Position numbers and translations under genes: made by a program
DNA from: Catellatospora citrea
GTDB lineage: Bacteria; Actinomycetota; Actinomycetes; Mycobacteriales; Micromonosporaceae
Assembly: GCF_003610235.1 (NCBI RefSeq)
Contig: NZ_RAPR01000001.1
Location: 1-64,000 of the forward strand
Direction: 5' to 3'
Length of the DNA stretch: 64,000 nt
Shown here: positions 8,033 to 18,974 of the stretch, piece by piece
How the letters are laid out: each line of letters starts with the position of its first letter
How positions within the stretch are numbered: the stretch's first letter is position 1
The notes under the pieces: model-generated
The model's input: only the letters and a program-made list of their open reading frames with translations
Databases searched by the model: none
What the model was told of the DNA's origin: nothing

Positions 8033-9427
8033 TCAGTAGGAGAAGGTCGGCTCGGGCGTGGTCACGTCGTCGGCCGCGGGCACCGTCGGTGGCGGAGCCT
8101 TGCGGGCGTAGCGCAGCATGAGCACCAGCCAGACGACGGTCAGCGCGGCGTAGAGCAGGAAGAACACCGTCAGGCTGATGGCGACCGTGGTGGCGCTGAT
8201 CGACGGTGAGACGCCGTTCTCGGTCAGCATGAGGCCTTGCACGATCCAGGGCTGGCGGCCGTTCTCGGTGAGCATCCAGCCTGCGGTGTTCATCAGGAAG
8301 AGCAGAAGCGGAGCCCACATGGCCAGCCACAGGAACCGGTGTGCCTTCTCCAGGCGTCTGCGCCGCATCACCCACAGGCCCCACAGCCCGAGCAGGACGA
8401 TCACCACGGCGAGGTACGCCATCACCCGCATCGACCAGTACTGGATGAACACGTTCGGCACGTAGTCTCCGGGGCCGTACTGCTGCTGGTACTGGGCGTT
8501 GAGCTCGTTGAGTCCGACGACCTGGCCGTTCCAGTGGTTGGTGGCCAGCAGCGACAGCAGGTGCGGAAGTTCGATGATCTTCGTGGGGGTCTGGTCCTGC
8601 TTGCCCCCGCCGATCTGGATGATCGAGAAGGAGCACGGCTGGCACGTGGTCCACTGCGCCTCGGCGGCCGCGATCTTCATCGGCTGGTACTTGCCCTCGA
8701 CGACGCCGAGCTCGCTGCCGATGAACATCTGGAAGATCATGGCGGGGGCCAGGATGACCAGGGCGAGCTTCGCCGAGCGGGCGAACAGCTCGGAGTCCGT
8801 GCGGCGGCGCAGGTGCCAGGCCGACACCGCGAGCATGACGACGCAGCCGGTGACCAGCGCGGCGAGCAGCACGTGGGCGTACGCCCACAGGAACACCGGG
8901 TTGGTCATCACCGCCCAGATGTTGTTGAGCTGCGGACGGCCGGTGCTCGCGTTGATCTCGTAGCCGACGGGGTGCTGCATCCACGAGTTCGCGGCGAGGA
9001 TGAACGCTGCGGATCCGGCGGCGCCGAGCGCGACGAGCCAGATGGCGGTGAGATGGATGCGGCGCGACAGCTTGCCCCAGCCGAAGATCCACAGGCCGAG
9101 GAAGGTGGATTCGAGGAAGAACGCGGCCAGGCCCTCCATCGCCAGCGGCGCGCCGAACACATCGCCGACCATGCGTGAGTACGCCGACCAGTCCATGCCG
9201 AACTGGAACTCCTGGACCAGGCCGGTCACCACCCCGACCGCGACGTTGATCACCAGCAGGGTGCCGAAGAACTTGGTCAGCCGCAGGTATTCGTCGCGGC
9301 CCGTGCGGTGCCAGACGGTCTGCAGGATCGCGGTGAGGAAGGCCAGTCCGATGGTGATCGGCACGAAGATGAAGTGGTAGATCGACGTCATCGCGAACTG
9401 GATCCGGGCCAGATCTACGTTGGACAT
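8033..9427 (-). CDS. cydA: Cytochrome bd ubiquinol oxidase subunit I
   Basis: Haem-bearing subunit of 464 residues. ATG 9427 is chosen because it gives the conserved start MSNVDLARIQFAMTSIYHF with haem ligand H18; a GGAGG motif lies 10-15 nt upstream. Other family marks are FQFGMDWSAYSRMVGDVFGAPLAMEG, AYAHVLLAALVTG (second haem histidine), and the quinol loop GSELGVVEGKYQPMKIAAAEAQW. The Q loop holds a Cys-Gln-Pro-Cys motif (TCQPCSFSII), as I recall for other actinobacterial CydA proteins. Third gene of an ndh-zwf-cydA-cydB run; 85 nt separate it from zwf, so a secondary promoter is possible. Confidence 0.96.
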   Translation of the reverse strand: MSNVDLARIQFAMTSIYHFIFVPITIGLAFLTAILQTVWHRTGRDEYLRLTKFFGTLLVINVAVGVVTGLVQEFQFGMDWSAYSRMVGDVFGAPLAMEGLAAFFLESTFLGLWIFGWGKLSRRIHLTAIWLVALGAAGSAAFILAANSWMQHPVGYEINASTGRPQLNNIWAVMTNPVFLWAYAHVLLAALVTGCVVMLAVSAWHLRRRTDSELFARSAKLALVILAPAMIFQMFIGSELGVVEGKYQPMKIAAAEAQWTTCQPCSFSIIQIGGGKQDQTPTKIIELPHLLSLLATNHWNGQVVGLNELNAQYQQQYGPGDYVPNVFIQYWSMRVMAYLAVVIVLLGLWGLWVMRRRRLEKAHRFLWLAMWAPLLLFLMNTAGWMLTENGRQPWIVQGLMLTENGVSPSISATTVAISLTVFFLLYAALTVVWLVLMLRYARKAPPPTVPAADDVTTPEPTFSY

Positions 9428-9512
9428 GGTGGTCACGCCTCCGAAACCTGGGTGAGCGGGCAGGTCGCGGTCGCACGGTGAGACGTGGCCGCGGCGCGGG
9501 CGTCCCTGCGCG

Positions 9513-10922
9513 TCACGGTTCGGTCCAGGGCTGCTGCCAGCCGCCGTGGTCGGCGACGAGCTGGTCGGCTGCCGCGGGACCCATCGTGGCCTTGGCGTAC
9601 GGCTGGACCGACGGTGGCGCGTCCAGCAGCGGCTGCATGATCCGCCAGGTCTCCTCGACGCCGTCCTGGCGGGTGAACCGGGTGCTGTCACCGCGCAGGG
9701 CGGCGTCCAGCAGCACCTCGTACGGCGTGGCCCCCTCGCCGCCCGCACGGGCGAAGTCCACGTCGGCGGCGACGGTCTGCGGCCCCTTGGTGCCGGCGCG
9801 GCGGGCCTCGAACCGGAACCGGATGCCGATGGTCGGGTCGAGTCTGACGACGATCTGGTCGGCCTCGGGGGCGCGGTCGAAGGGCAGTTGCAGGCCCAGC
9901 TTCGGCGGTTTCTTGAACACCAGCCGGAACTCGGTCTGTGTCATCGCCAGGCACTTGCCGGTGCGGATGAAGAACGGCACCCCCGACCAGCGCCAGTTGT
10001 CGACGTCCAGGCGCAGCGCCGCGTACGTCTCGGTGGTCGAGTCCGCGGCGACGCCGTCGATGGTGCGGTAGCCGTCGTACTGGCCGCGCACGTACCGCGC
10101 CGGGTCGGCGGTGCCGACCGCCTTCCACAGCGCCACCTGGGCGTTCTTGATGGTGGCCGGGTCGGGGCCGGCCGGGGCCTCCATCGCGCCGGCCGCCAGC
10201 AGCTGCATCAGGTGGTTGACGACCACGTCGCGCAGCGCGCCGACCGGGTCGTAGAAGTGGCCGCGGTCCTCGACGCCGAAGCTCTCGGCCATCGTGATCT
10301 GCACGGACTCGACGTAGTTGCGGTTCCACACCGGTTCCAGGAACGTGTTGGCGAACCGCAGGAAGACCAGCTCCTCCAGGCCCATCTTGCCCAGAAAGTG
10401 GTCGATGCGATACAGCTGCGACTCGTCGACGTAGGCGTGCAGCTCGTCGGCAAGTGCCCGCGCCGAGGCCAGGTCGTGGCCGAACGGCTTCTCCACCACG
10501 ACCCGGCCGCCCCGGATCAGCTTCGCCTTGGCCAGGCCCTTGATGACCATGCCGAACAGCGACGGCGGGATCTCCAGGTAGTAGACCGGCCTGCGCGCGT
10601 CCCCGATCGCGGCTTCGACCCGGGCGTAGGTGTCCGGGTCGGCGAAGTCCCCGCCGAGGTAGGACATGCGCCCGAGCAATCGGTCGAACACGTCGTCGTC
10701 GAGCTGCTCGCCGGTGCCGACGATCGCTGCGCGGGCGTGTTCGCGCAGGTCGTACGCCGTCCACGGGTCGACCGCCACGCCGATGATCGGGCAGTCCAGC
10801 AACCCGCGGGCTTCCAGCCGGTACAGGGACCGGAACGTCATCACCTTGGCCAGGTCGCCGGAGATGCCGAAGATGACGAAGACGTCCGCGGCGGTGTTCG
10901 CGGGTGTGTCGGTGGTGGTCAT
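9513..10922 (-). CDS. zwf: Glucose-6-phosphate dehydrogenase
   Basis: Protein of 469 residues, usual length for G6PDH. It oxidises glucose-6-phosphate to 6-phosphogluconolactone and reduces NAD(P)+. Visible motifs are the nucleotide fold [21 protein letters not shown] at the N-terminus, [14 protein letters not shown], and the substrate-binding [21 protein letters not shown]. This last block differs from the textbook RIDHYLGKE, which places the protein in a divergent clade. The ATG overlaps the ndh stop by 4 bp (ATGA), so both proteins should be made in a coupled way. Physical linkage to a quinone reductase and a terminal oxidase suggests a role in feeding reducing equivalents to respiration; NAD versus NADP preference cannot be read here. 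Confidence 0.94.
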   Translation of the reverse strand: MTTTDTPANTAADVFVIFGISGDLAKVMTFRSLYRLEARGLLDCPIIGVAVDPWTAYDLREHARAAIVGTGEQLDDDVFDRLLGRMSYLGGDFADPDTYARVEAAIGDARRPVYYLEIPPSLFGMVIKGLAKAKLIRGGRVVVEKPFGHDLASARALADELHAYVDESQLYRIDHFLGKMGLEELVFLRFANTFLEPVWNRNYVESVQITMAESFGVEDRGHFYDPVGALRDVVVNHLMQLLAAGAMEAPAGPDPATIKNAQVALWKAVGTADPARYVRGQYDGYRTIDGVAADSTTETYAALRLDVDNWRWSGVPFFIRTGKCLAMTQTEFRLVFKKPPKLGLQLPFDRAPEADQIVVRLDPTIGIRFRFEARRAGTKGPQTVAADVDFARAGGEGATPYEVLLDAALRGDSTRFTRQDGVEETWRIMQPLLDAPPSVQPYAKATMGPAAADQLVADHGGWQQPWTEP

Positions 10923-12244
10923 GACGCTCCGCCCTGCTGGTTCCAGTCGATGCGCGGGGTGTCGATGCGCGACGGGTCGAGCAGCTCGGCGGAGCGGTGG
11001 TGGGGTCGCAGGTAGAACTCCTGCGCCCAGGCCATGTACGCCTTGAGCTCAGCGCCGATCTCCCCCAGCAGCTCCATGTGCACGCCGAGCCAGGCCAGGA
11101 AGGCGAACCGGCCGTGCAGCTCGTGCCGGTGCGGGCCGATCTCGGCGATCGCGGCCTTGGTGCCGATCATCGCCATGATGCCCTTGTCGCGGTAGTGGAA
11201 CGGGTGCGGCGGCTGGCCGCCCACCTGGGCGAGGATGTTGTCGGCCGCCCACCGGCCGGACTGCTGGGCGACGCTGCCGAGCTGCGGCAGGGCGGGCTCG
11301 TCGCCCGAGGGGATGTTGGCCATGTCGCCGAGGGCGTAGACGCGCGGGTGACCGGGCACGGTGAGGTCGGGCTGGACGTCGATGCGCCCACCGCGGCCGG
11401 TGGCCAGCCCGCAGGCGCCGGCGACGTCGGCGGCCTTCTCCCCGCCGCCCCACACCACGAGCCGCGTCTTGATCACCTGACCGTCGCCGAGGGTCACCCG
11501 GTCCGGGTCGACCTGCTTGACCGCGGTGCCCAGCCGGAGCTGCACGCCGCGGCGGTGCAGCTGCTTGGCCGCGTACGCGCCGGCCTGCTCGGAGAAGGCG
11601 GACAGCAGCGCGTGGCCGAGGTCGACGAGGATCACCTGCGCGTGGCCCACGGGCACGGTCGGGTAGACGCCCGGCAGCACGTCGTGGATCAGCTCGGCCA
11701 GTGCGCCCGCGGTCTCGACGCCGGTGGGGCCGCCGCCGACGATGACGAAGTTGAGCGCGCCCTCCTCGACCAGCCGCGGATCGCGGGCGACGTCCTCGAA
11801 CACGGTGAGGATGCGGCCCCGCACCTGCCGCGCGTCCTCGACGCTGTAGAGCGGGAACGCGTTCTCCCGCGCGCCGGGTGTGTGGAAGAAGTTGGGCTGG
11901 GCGCCCGCGGCGAGGACCAGGTAGTCCGCGGCCAGGGTCTCGCCCCCGTCCAGGGTGACCGTCTTGGCCTGCAGGTCGACGCTGGTGACGTCGGCGGTGC
12001 GCACCTCGACGCCGGCCTTGTCGCGGAAGATCCGGGCGAGGTCGAAGCGGATGTCCTGGGAGGTCAGCTCCGCGGTCGCGACCTGATACAGCAGCGGCTG
12101 GAACTGGTGGAATCCGTCGCGGTCGAGCAGCACGACCCGCACACCGTCCCGGCCGGCCAGACGTTTCGCGCACGCCACTCCGGCGAACCCGCCGCCCACG
12201 ACGACGACGCTGACTTCCGTATCCATGCCCGCCCCGTCACTCAT
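10919..12244 (-). CDS. ndh: Type II NADH dehydrogenase (FAD-dependent NADH:quinone oxidoreductase)
   Basis: Protein of about 441 residues. An FAD-binding fold [19 protein letters not shown] stands at the N-terminus and an NADH-binding fold [20 protein letters not shown] near residue 170. The C-terminal region has the NDH-2 signature [11 protein letters not shown], then [19 protein letters not shown]. It transfers electrons from NADH to quinone without proton pumping. Two in-frame ATGs are possible (12244 or 12226); neither has a strong Shine-Dalgarno. It is first in the ndh-zwf-cydAB series, and its product quinol is the substrate of CydAB. Confidence 0.92.
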   Translation of the reverse strand: MSDGAGMDTEVSVVVVGGGFAGVACAKRLAGRDGVRVVLLDRDGFHQFQPLLYQVATAELTSQDIRFDLARIFRDKAGVEVRTADVTSVDLQAKTVTLDGGETLAADYLVLAAGAQPNFFHTPGARENAFPLYSVEDARQVRGRILTVFEDVARDPRLVEEGALNFVIVGGGPTGVETAGALAELIHDVLPGVYPTVPVGHAQVILVDLGHALLSAFSEQAGAYAAKQLHRRGVQLRLGTAVKQVDPDRVTLGDGQVIKTRLVVWGGGEKAADVAGACGLATGRGGRIDVQPDLTVPGHPRVYALGDMANIPSGDEPALPQLGSVAQQSGRWAADNILAQVGGQPPHPFHYRDKGIMAMIGTKAAIAEIGPHRHELHGRFAFLAWLGVHMELLGEIGAELKAYMAWAQEFYLRPHHRSAELLDPSRIDTPRIDWNQQGGAS

Positions 12245-12345
12245 CCGGCGGCGACCCCCGCGTCCGATTGATCCCTGTTGCATCATCACACGGCATAAAC
12301 AGCGAAATCCTCGCTTCTGCAGGTTCCGCGTCGACCGGCCGTCCG

Positions 12346-13302
12346 TCAGGCATGCCTGCGCTGGTGGGCCAGCGCGCGCCGGCTGATGCGGCCCCACAGC
12401 GCGCGCTGCGCGCGCAGGGTCACGAAGCCCACGACGATCAGCAGCGCGATGTTGAGCAGCAGCTGCAGCAGCGAGCCGCGCGCCTCGGCGGCGCTGCCCG
12501 CAGCGAGAGCGACGCCGATGTCGGCGGCGGCGGGGATGGTGGTCACCGAGACGAAGACCCCCAGCAGGGTGCTGGTACGGGTGTGGGTCAGCGCGACCAC
12601 GCCGGCGATGCCGGCCAGCACCGCGACCACCACGGAGTAGAAGTTCGGGGTGTCGATCAGGTGGGTCACCGGCCGCAGCCCGAGGGTGAACGCGGTAGGC
12701 ACCAGGCCGAGGGCGCGCACCAGCATCGTGAAGGCGTACGCCGCGACGACGGCCAGCCCGAAGCCCACGGTCAGCGCCGCCAGCCCGCGCCGGACCGGAC
12801 GCCCGTCCCGCCGGTCGACGCCCAGCGCCACCCCGATGATCGCGCCGTAGTCGGGGCACAGGATCATCGCCGCCACGATGAGGATCTGCGAGTTGGTCAG
12901 CAGGCCGATCGCGCCGATGACACCGGCGATCACCAGGTAGAGGTAGAAGCTGGGGGTGTAGGTGGCGTCGGCGTCGATGCGCGCCTCCACCTCGGCCCAG
13001 ACCGGCGCCCGCGCCAGCGGCCCGCGCAACGCCGCCGCGGCGGCGTCGGCCCGGTCCGACATCACCAGATCCACCGGATCGACCATCAGCGAGCCGTGCC
13101 GGTGCACCTGCAGCTCGCGCAGCCTCGCCAGCACGTCGTTGGCGGCCCCGGCCAGCACGTCGCACTCGATCACGTCGCCGGCCGGATGCAGCACGCCCCG
13201 GTGCACGACGATGTACACCACGCACGCGTCTCTGGCGAGCAGCGCCAGGACCTGCTCGGTCCGCTCGGGCGGGCTCGCGACGCGAAGATGGATCACGCCC
13301 AC
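12346..13302 (-). CDS. DUF389 family integral membrane protein
   Basis: Protein of 318 residues. The N-terminal 95 residues are soluble with an ACT-like fold (VIHLRVASPPERTEQVLALLA, GDVIECDVLAG). Then come about six hydrophobic helices, among them YLVIAGVIGAIGLLTNSQILIVAAMILCPDYGAIIGVALGV in two parts, typical of the DUF389/TIGR00341 group. The function of the family is unknown. It lies about 100 nt upstream of ndh on the same strand and may be transcribed with it. The upstream region is shared with the divergent GH15 gene. Confidence 0.85.
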   Translation of the reverse strand: MGVIHLRVASPPERTEQVLALLARDACVVYIVVHRGVLHPAGDVIECDVLAGAANDVLARLRELQVHRHGSLMVDPVDLVMSDRADAAAAALRGPLARAPVWAEVEARIDADATYTPSFYLYLVIAGVIGAIGLLTNSQILIVAAMILCPDYGAIIGVALGVDRRDGRPVRRGLAALTVGFGLAVVAAYAFTMLVRALGLVPTAFTLGLRPVTHLIDTPNFYSVVVAVLAGIAGVVALTHTRTSTLLGVFVSVTTIPAAADIGVALAAGSAAEARGSLLQLLLNIALLIVVGFVTLRAQRALWGRISRRALAHQRRHA

Positions 13303-13476
13303 ACCGGACCTCGCTCACTGTCGGCCTCGATGGACCGTGCTCCGCGCACCTGTCGAACCGGCGCGGTCCGCTACCCGATTCTCTGACAATCTGATCCGAA
13401 ATATTCTTACAGCCATAAACTGTCGCCATGCTGGCGAATGCCGCAAGGCTGCCGTGATGACGGCTGAGGTGACATC

Positions 13477-15369
<1,893 letters not shown>

Positions 15370-15429
15370 CGCCTAGTAACATCACGGCTACCAGCAGTAG
15401 TTGTCGCACGGGTCGGAGGGTTCCGCGAG

Positions 15430-15891
15430 ATGGATCTGAAGTTCGAAGCCGTCGTCATCCCCGTCTCCGACGTCGACCGCGCGAAGGCGTTCTATGCCGA
15501 CACGCTGGGCTGGCGGATGGACATCGACCACTCCGCGGCCAGTTACGGCGAGGCCGTCGGGCACCGCATTCCCGGAGCCGCCAGGTACCGCATCGTGCAG
15601 CTGACGCCGCCGGGCTCGGAGTGCTCCATCCACATCGGCGAGGGGATCACCGAGGCGGCGCCCGGCTCCTGTCGCTGGATGCACCTGGTCACCAACGACA
15701 TCGAGGCTACCCGGGCAGATCTCGTCGGCCGCGGGGTGAACGTGAGCGAGCCGTTCCACTTCGGCGCCCAGGGCGAGGAGCCCGGCCCGGAGCCGGCCCG
15801 TGCCGACTACTCCAGTTTCCTGTCCTTCGAGGACCCGGACGGCAACACCTGGCTGGTGCAGGAGATCGTGCACCGCGCTCCCGGGCGGTGA
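15430..15891 (+). CDS. VOC superfamily (glyoxalase-like) protein
   Basis: Protein of 153 residues with the paired beta-alpha-beta-beta-beta fold of VOC proteins: KFEAVVIPVSDVDRAKAFYADTLGWRMD at the N-terminus, and FLSFEDPDGNTWLVQEI at the C-terminus carrying a possible metal-binding Glu. The substrate cannot be assigned. Its last 85 nt overlap the 3' end of the convergent regulator gene at 15807, which is unusual but plausible because the regulator has an extra C-terminal tail there. Confidence 0.85.
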   Translation: MDLKFEAVVIPVSDVDRAKAFYADTLGWRMDIDHSAASYGEAVGHRIPGAARYRIVQLTPPGSECSIHIGEGITEAAPGSCRWMHLVTNDIEATRADLVGRGVNVSEPFHFGAQGEEPGPEPARADYSSFLSFEDPDGNTWLVQEIVHRAPGR

Positions 15892-16718
15892 CTCGCGAGC
15901 AGGTGGAGCGCGTCCTCGGACGGTGATCCGGGTTCGGCGGTGAACAGGCCGAGCGTCTGGTCCGGATCGCCCATGGGCGTGAAGGCCTCGAAAGCGAGCG
16001 TCAGCCGCCCGACCAGCGGGTGGTGGTAGGGCTTGGAGCCGTACTGCGGCAGGTAGACGTCGTGACTGGCCCACCAGCGGCGGAAGTCCGCGTCTGCGGC
16101 GGACAGTTCGGCGACGAGCCGGGCCAGGCGCGGATCGTGGGGGTGGTGGCTGGCGTACAGCCGCAGCATGGCCACGGTCTCCCGGGCGACGGCGGGCCAG
16201 TCGAGGTAGAGGTCGCGCGCGGCGGCGGTGAGGAAGGCGTAGCGGGCCATGTTCCGCTCCCCGGCCGGCAGGGTGTCGAAGTCCGCGAACAGCACGTCGC
16301 CCAGGTGATTGATCGCCAGCACGTCCAGGCGGTGCCCCAGCAGCACGGCCGGTATCTCGGTGATGCTCTCCAGGACTCGCCGCAGCCCGGGCCGCGCCCG
16401 CTGCTCCGCCGCCGCACGCGGCCGTGGCCGATCGGGTCCGGCGAGCGCGAACAGGTGGCGGCGCTCGGTGTCGTCCAGCTGCAGCGCCCGAGCCACCGCT
16501 TCGAGCACCGAGGCGGAGACGTTCGCGCTGCGCCCGCGCTCCAGCCGGACGTAGTAGTCGACGCTGACCCCGGCCAGTTGTGCCACCTCCTCGCGCCTCA
16601 GGCCGGGCACCCGGCGCGCGCCCGGGAGCGGGGCGACGCCGGCTTGTTCTGGGCTGATCCGGGCGCGGCGACTGCGCAGGAACTCACGAAGATCATCCCC
16701 CGGAACGCGCTCGTCCAC
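15807..16718 (-). CDS. MmyB/MltR-type XRE transcriptional regulator
   Basis: About 303 residues. The N-terminal helix-turn-helix (about 20-75) reads GARRVPGLRREEVAQLAGVSVDYYVRLERGR. The C-terminal ligand domain of the MmyB type follows, with the family phrases LGHRLDVLAINHLGDVLFADF, YAFLTAAARDLYLDWPAVARETVAMLRLYA, and near the end TLAFEAFTPMGDPDQTLGLFTAEPGSPSEDAL. In this family the domain binds long-chain fatty acid-like ligands, and the gene often lies divergent from an SDR gene, as here. A GTG start at 16718 is preferred to ATG 16769 because the latter adds 17 residues outside the family. The final 25 or so residues extend past the usual end and overlap the VOC gene. Confidence 0.9.
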   Translation of the reverse strand: MDERVPGDDLREFLRSRRARISPEQAGVAPLPGARRVPGLRREEVAQLAGVSVDYYVRLERGRSANVSASVLEAVARALQLDDTERRHLFALAGPDRPRPRAAAEQRARPGLRRVLESITEIPAVLLGHRLDVLAINHLGDVLFADFDTLPAGERNMARYAFLTAAARDLYLDWPAVARETVAMLRLYASHHPHDPRLARLVAELSAADADFRRWWASHDVYLPQYGSKPYHHPLVGRLTLAFEAFTPMGDPDQTLGLFTAEPGSPSEDALHLLASHRPGARCTISCTSQVLPSGSSKDRKLE

Positions 16719-16770
16719 GCATTTCAGGCTATCCCCGGGCAGGTCCGCCTCGGTTCGGGAAAGGGGCACT

Positions 16771-16853
16771 GGCGTACCCCCCGTATGCCGTACCCCGGGT
16801 GAAACGCGCCCTTCCAGGACATCTGCGCCCGTGGTGACCTGGATGAGTCACTG
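16771..16853 (+). promoter_or_regulatory. Divergent promoter/operator region between MmyB regulator and SDR
   Basis: The gap 16719-16898 holds an imperfect inverted repeat GGCGTAC-N5-GTATGCC (16771-16789). It is followed by block A GTATGCCGTACCCC (16783-16796), block B GGGTGAAACGCGCCCTTCC (16797-16815), 15 nt of unlike sequence, and block C (16831-16853, from GTGGTG to GTCACTG). Blocks A, B and C recur in front of the SDR at 19855. Location between regulator and SDR suggests the operator of the MmyB regulator and a shared promoter. Confidence 0.6.
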
Positions 16854-16898
16854 ACCGGCCGCCAGGGCCGGACAGGCCACACACGGGGAGACACACCC

Positions 16899-17624
16899 AT
16901 GACAAGCAAGATCGTTCTGATCACCGGCGCGTCCAGCGGCATCGGCGAGGCCACGGCCCGGCACCTGGCCGCGGCCGGACACCACGTCGTGCTCGGGGCC
17001 CGGCGGACCGACCGCCTCCGGCAGCTGGTGGCCGAGCTCACCGATGCCGGCCACAGCGCCGAGTACGCGCCGCTGGACGTCACCGACCTCGGCAGCGTGC
17101 AGGCCTTCGTCGACGGTGCGGTGGCCCGCCACGGCCGGGTGGACGTCCTGGTCAACAATGCCGGCGTCATGCCGCTGGCCCGGCTGGACGCCCTGCGCGT
17201 GGACGACTGGAACCAGATGATCGACGTGAACCTGCGCGGCGTGCTGCACGGCATCGCCGCGGTGCTGCCCGACATGACCCGGCGCAAGGCGGGCCACGTC
17301 GTCACCGTCGCCTCCACCGCCGGCTACCGGGTGGACTCCCCCGGCGTCGTGTACTGCGCGACGAAGTTCGCCGTGCGCGCCGTGTCCGAGGGACTGCGCC
17401 AGGAGAGCAAGGACATCCGCGTCACCCTGGTCAGCCCCGGTTTCACCCGGACCGAGCTGACCCACTCCGGTGGTGACGACGAGATCCGGAACGCGATGCG
17501 GACGCTGGCCGAGTCGGTCGGCATCGACGCCTCGGCCATCGCCGAAGCCATCGGTTACGCCGTCGCGCAGCCGACCGGCGTCGACGTCAGCGAGATCGTC
17601 GTCCAGGCCACGGCGCAGGGCTGA
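16899..17624 (+). CDS. SDR family oxidoreductase
   Basis: Classical short-chain dehydrogenase of 241 residues. The cofactor motif is TGASSGIGEA near residue 8, NNAG is near 85, and the catalytic Ser and Tyr-x-x-x-Lys are in VASTAGYRVDSPGVVYCATKFAV. The residue after the second strand (GARRTDRL) is Arg-rich, which favours NADP(H). The substrate is not predictable. It is first of two tandem SDR genes (63 nt apart) and divergent from the MmyB regulator. Confidence 0.92.
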   Translation: MTSKIVLITGASSGIGEATARHLAAAGHHVVLGARRTDRLRQLVAELTDAGHSAEYAPLDVTDLGSVQAFVDGAVARHGRVDVLVNNAGVMPLARLDALRVDDWNQMIDVNLRGVLHGIAAVLPDMTRRKAGHVVTVASTAGYRVDSPGVVYCATKFAVRAVSEGLRQESKDIRVTLVSPGFTRTELTHSGGDDEIRNAMRTLAESVGIDASAIAEAIGYAVAQPTGVDVSEIVVQATAQG

Positions 17625-17687
17625 TCCGGCCCGGCAGTCCCCTCCACCACCGTCCACGGACACACGACACGCAGAGGTAAGAGTTTC

Positions 17688-18440
17688 ATGACCCAGCAAT
17701 TCGCAGGCAAGACGGCCTTCGTCACCGGCGGCGGCAGCGGCATCGGGCGAGCGAGCGCCCTGGCGCTGGCGGCCGAGGGGGCGTTGGTGACGGTCGCCGG
17801 CCGCACCGCGCACACGCTGCGGGAAACCGTCGGCATGATCGAGGCCGCCGGCGGCTCCGCGCGCTACGTGGTGGCCGATGTGACCGACGAGACCCAGGTG
17901 GAGCAAGCCGTCCAGGCCGCCGCTGCAGGTGTGGGCCGCCTGGACATCGCCCTGAACAACGCCGGTTACGACGGTGAGTACCAGCTCACCAAGGACTACT
18001 CGACCCAGATGCTCGACCACATGATCGCCCTCAACGTCCGCGGCATGTTCCTGTCGATGAAGTACGAGATGCGGCAGATGGTGGCGCAGGGCTCCGGGTC
18101 CATCGTCAACATGTCCTCCGGCGCCGGGCTGGTCGGCGTCGCCGGATTCTCCGGCTACACCGCCACCAAGGCCGCGGAGATCGCCATGACCAAGAGCACG
18201 GCGCTGGAGGGCGCGCCGCACGGGATCCGGGTCAACGCCGTATGCCCGGGCCTGGTGGACACCCCGATGATCGCTGATCTGCCGGAGGAGCAGCGCAACT
18301 CGCTCAGCGCCGCGCACCCGCTCGGCCGGATCGCGCAGCCTCGTGAGATCGCCGACGCCGTGCTCTGGCTCAGCTCCGACAAGGCCGCATTCATCACCGG
18401 CATCGCACTTCCCGTCGACGGCGGCTACAGCGTCCCGTGA
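17688..18440 (+). CDS. SDR family oxidoreductase (glucose-dehydrogenase-like)
   Basis: Classical SDR of 250 residues. TGGGSGIGRASA is the nucleotide loop, NNAGYDG follows, and the catalytic triad lies in NMSSGAGLVGVAGFSGYTATKAAEIAM. The C-terminus ITGIALPVDGGYSVP is typical of FabG/glucose-1-dehydrogenase-like members. A purine-rich Shine-Dalgarno-like AGAGGTAAGAG lies just before the ATG. Likely co-transcribed with the SDR at 16899. A strong hairpin 48-86 nt after the stop ends the unit. Confidence 0.92.
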   Translation: MTQQFAGKTAFVTGGGSGIGRASALALAAEGALVTVAGRTAHTLRETVGMIEAAGGSARYVVADVTDETQVEQAVQAAAAGVGRLDIALNNAGYDGEYQLTKDYSTQMLDHMIALNVRGMFLSMKYEMRQMVAQGSGSIVNMSSGAGLVGVAGFSGYTATKAAEIAMTKSTALEGAPHGIRVNAVCPGLVDTPMIADLPEEQRNSLSAAHPLGRIAQPREIADAVLWLSSDKAAFITGIALPVDGGYSVP

Positions 18441-18487
18441 CTGGCGGCCTGCTGGACGCAGCGAAGTGCGATGTCCGGCAGCTCGGT

Positions 18488-18526
18488 CGACCCGGCCGTC
18501 ACCCCACGCGGGTGACGGCCGGGTCG
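18488..18526. terminator. Bidirectional hairpin terminator
   Basis: Perfect 17-bp inverted repeat (18488-18504 with 18510-18526) with a 5-nt loop, followed on the plus strand by ATTTCGT. It lies between the convergent SDR (18440) and NTF2-like (18553) genes. Confidence 0.85.
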
Positions 18527-18552
18527 ATTTCGTATGCGGGCGGCCGGTCGGG

Positions 18553-18918
18553 TCAGCCGAGCCGGGAGACCTGGTAGTGGGCGATGAGCCAGGAGTCGCC
18601 GATCCGGCGCAGGACCACGCCGAGATTCACCGCCAGGGTCGGCCGGTCGGTGAAGCCGAAATCTACGCCCAGGTAGCCGAGGACCACGTCTTCGGCCAGA
18701 CGCCGGGTCTGCAGGATGTCGTAGTCGGCGGTCAGGCCGATCGGTTGCGAGTCGTAGTAGGCGGCCACGCCCTGCGGGCCGATGCTGTACGGGTGCAGGC
18801 CCTGGAAGATCGCGTCATCGGTGAAGCATGACGCGACGCGGCCGGGGTCATGCGCGTCGACAGCGGACTTCCACTGGTCGAGAACGGTTCGGAGAATCTC
18901 GTCTTCGGTGCCGGTCAT
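18553..18918 (-). CDS. NTF2-like / SnoaL-type small protein
   Basis: Protein of 121 residues with the cone-shaped NTF2 fold pattern: EILRTVLDQWKSAVDAHDPGRVASCFTDDAIFQG, then LGYLGVDFGF, and VVLRRIGDSWLIAHYQVS at the end. Such proteins are often annotated as SgcJ/EcaC-family or DUF4440; they may be isomerases, cyclases or only ligand-binding. ATG 18918 fits the fold start. It is 56 nt downstream of the SDR at 18975-19682 and is likely its operon partner. Confidence 0.8.
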   Translation of the reverse strand: MTGTEDEILRTVLDQWKSAVDAHDPGRVASCFTDDAIFQGLHPYSIGPQGVAAYYDSQPIGLTADYDILQTRRLAEDVVLGYLGVDFGFTDRPTLAVNLGVVLRRIGDSWLIAHYQVSRLG

Positions 18919-18974
18919 GGGCGGTCTCCCTGCTGACTGTCGTGAATGCCCGCGGCCCGGTCGCCACGTCATGG

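Noticed and set aside
10919..13429. An 836-codon open frame containing ndh
   Set aside because: Only the part from 12244 down is coding; the upstream part is antisense or out of frame to the DUF389 gene and lacks family resemblance.
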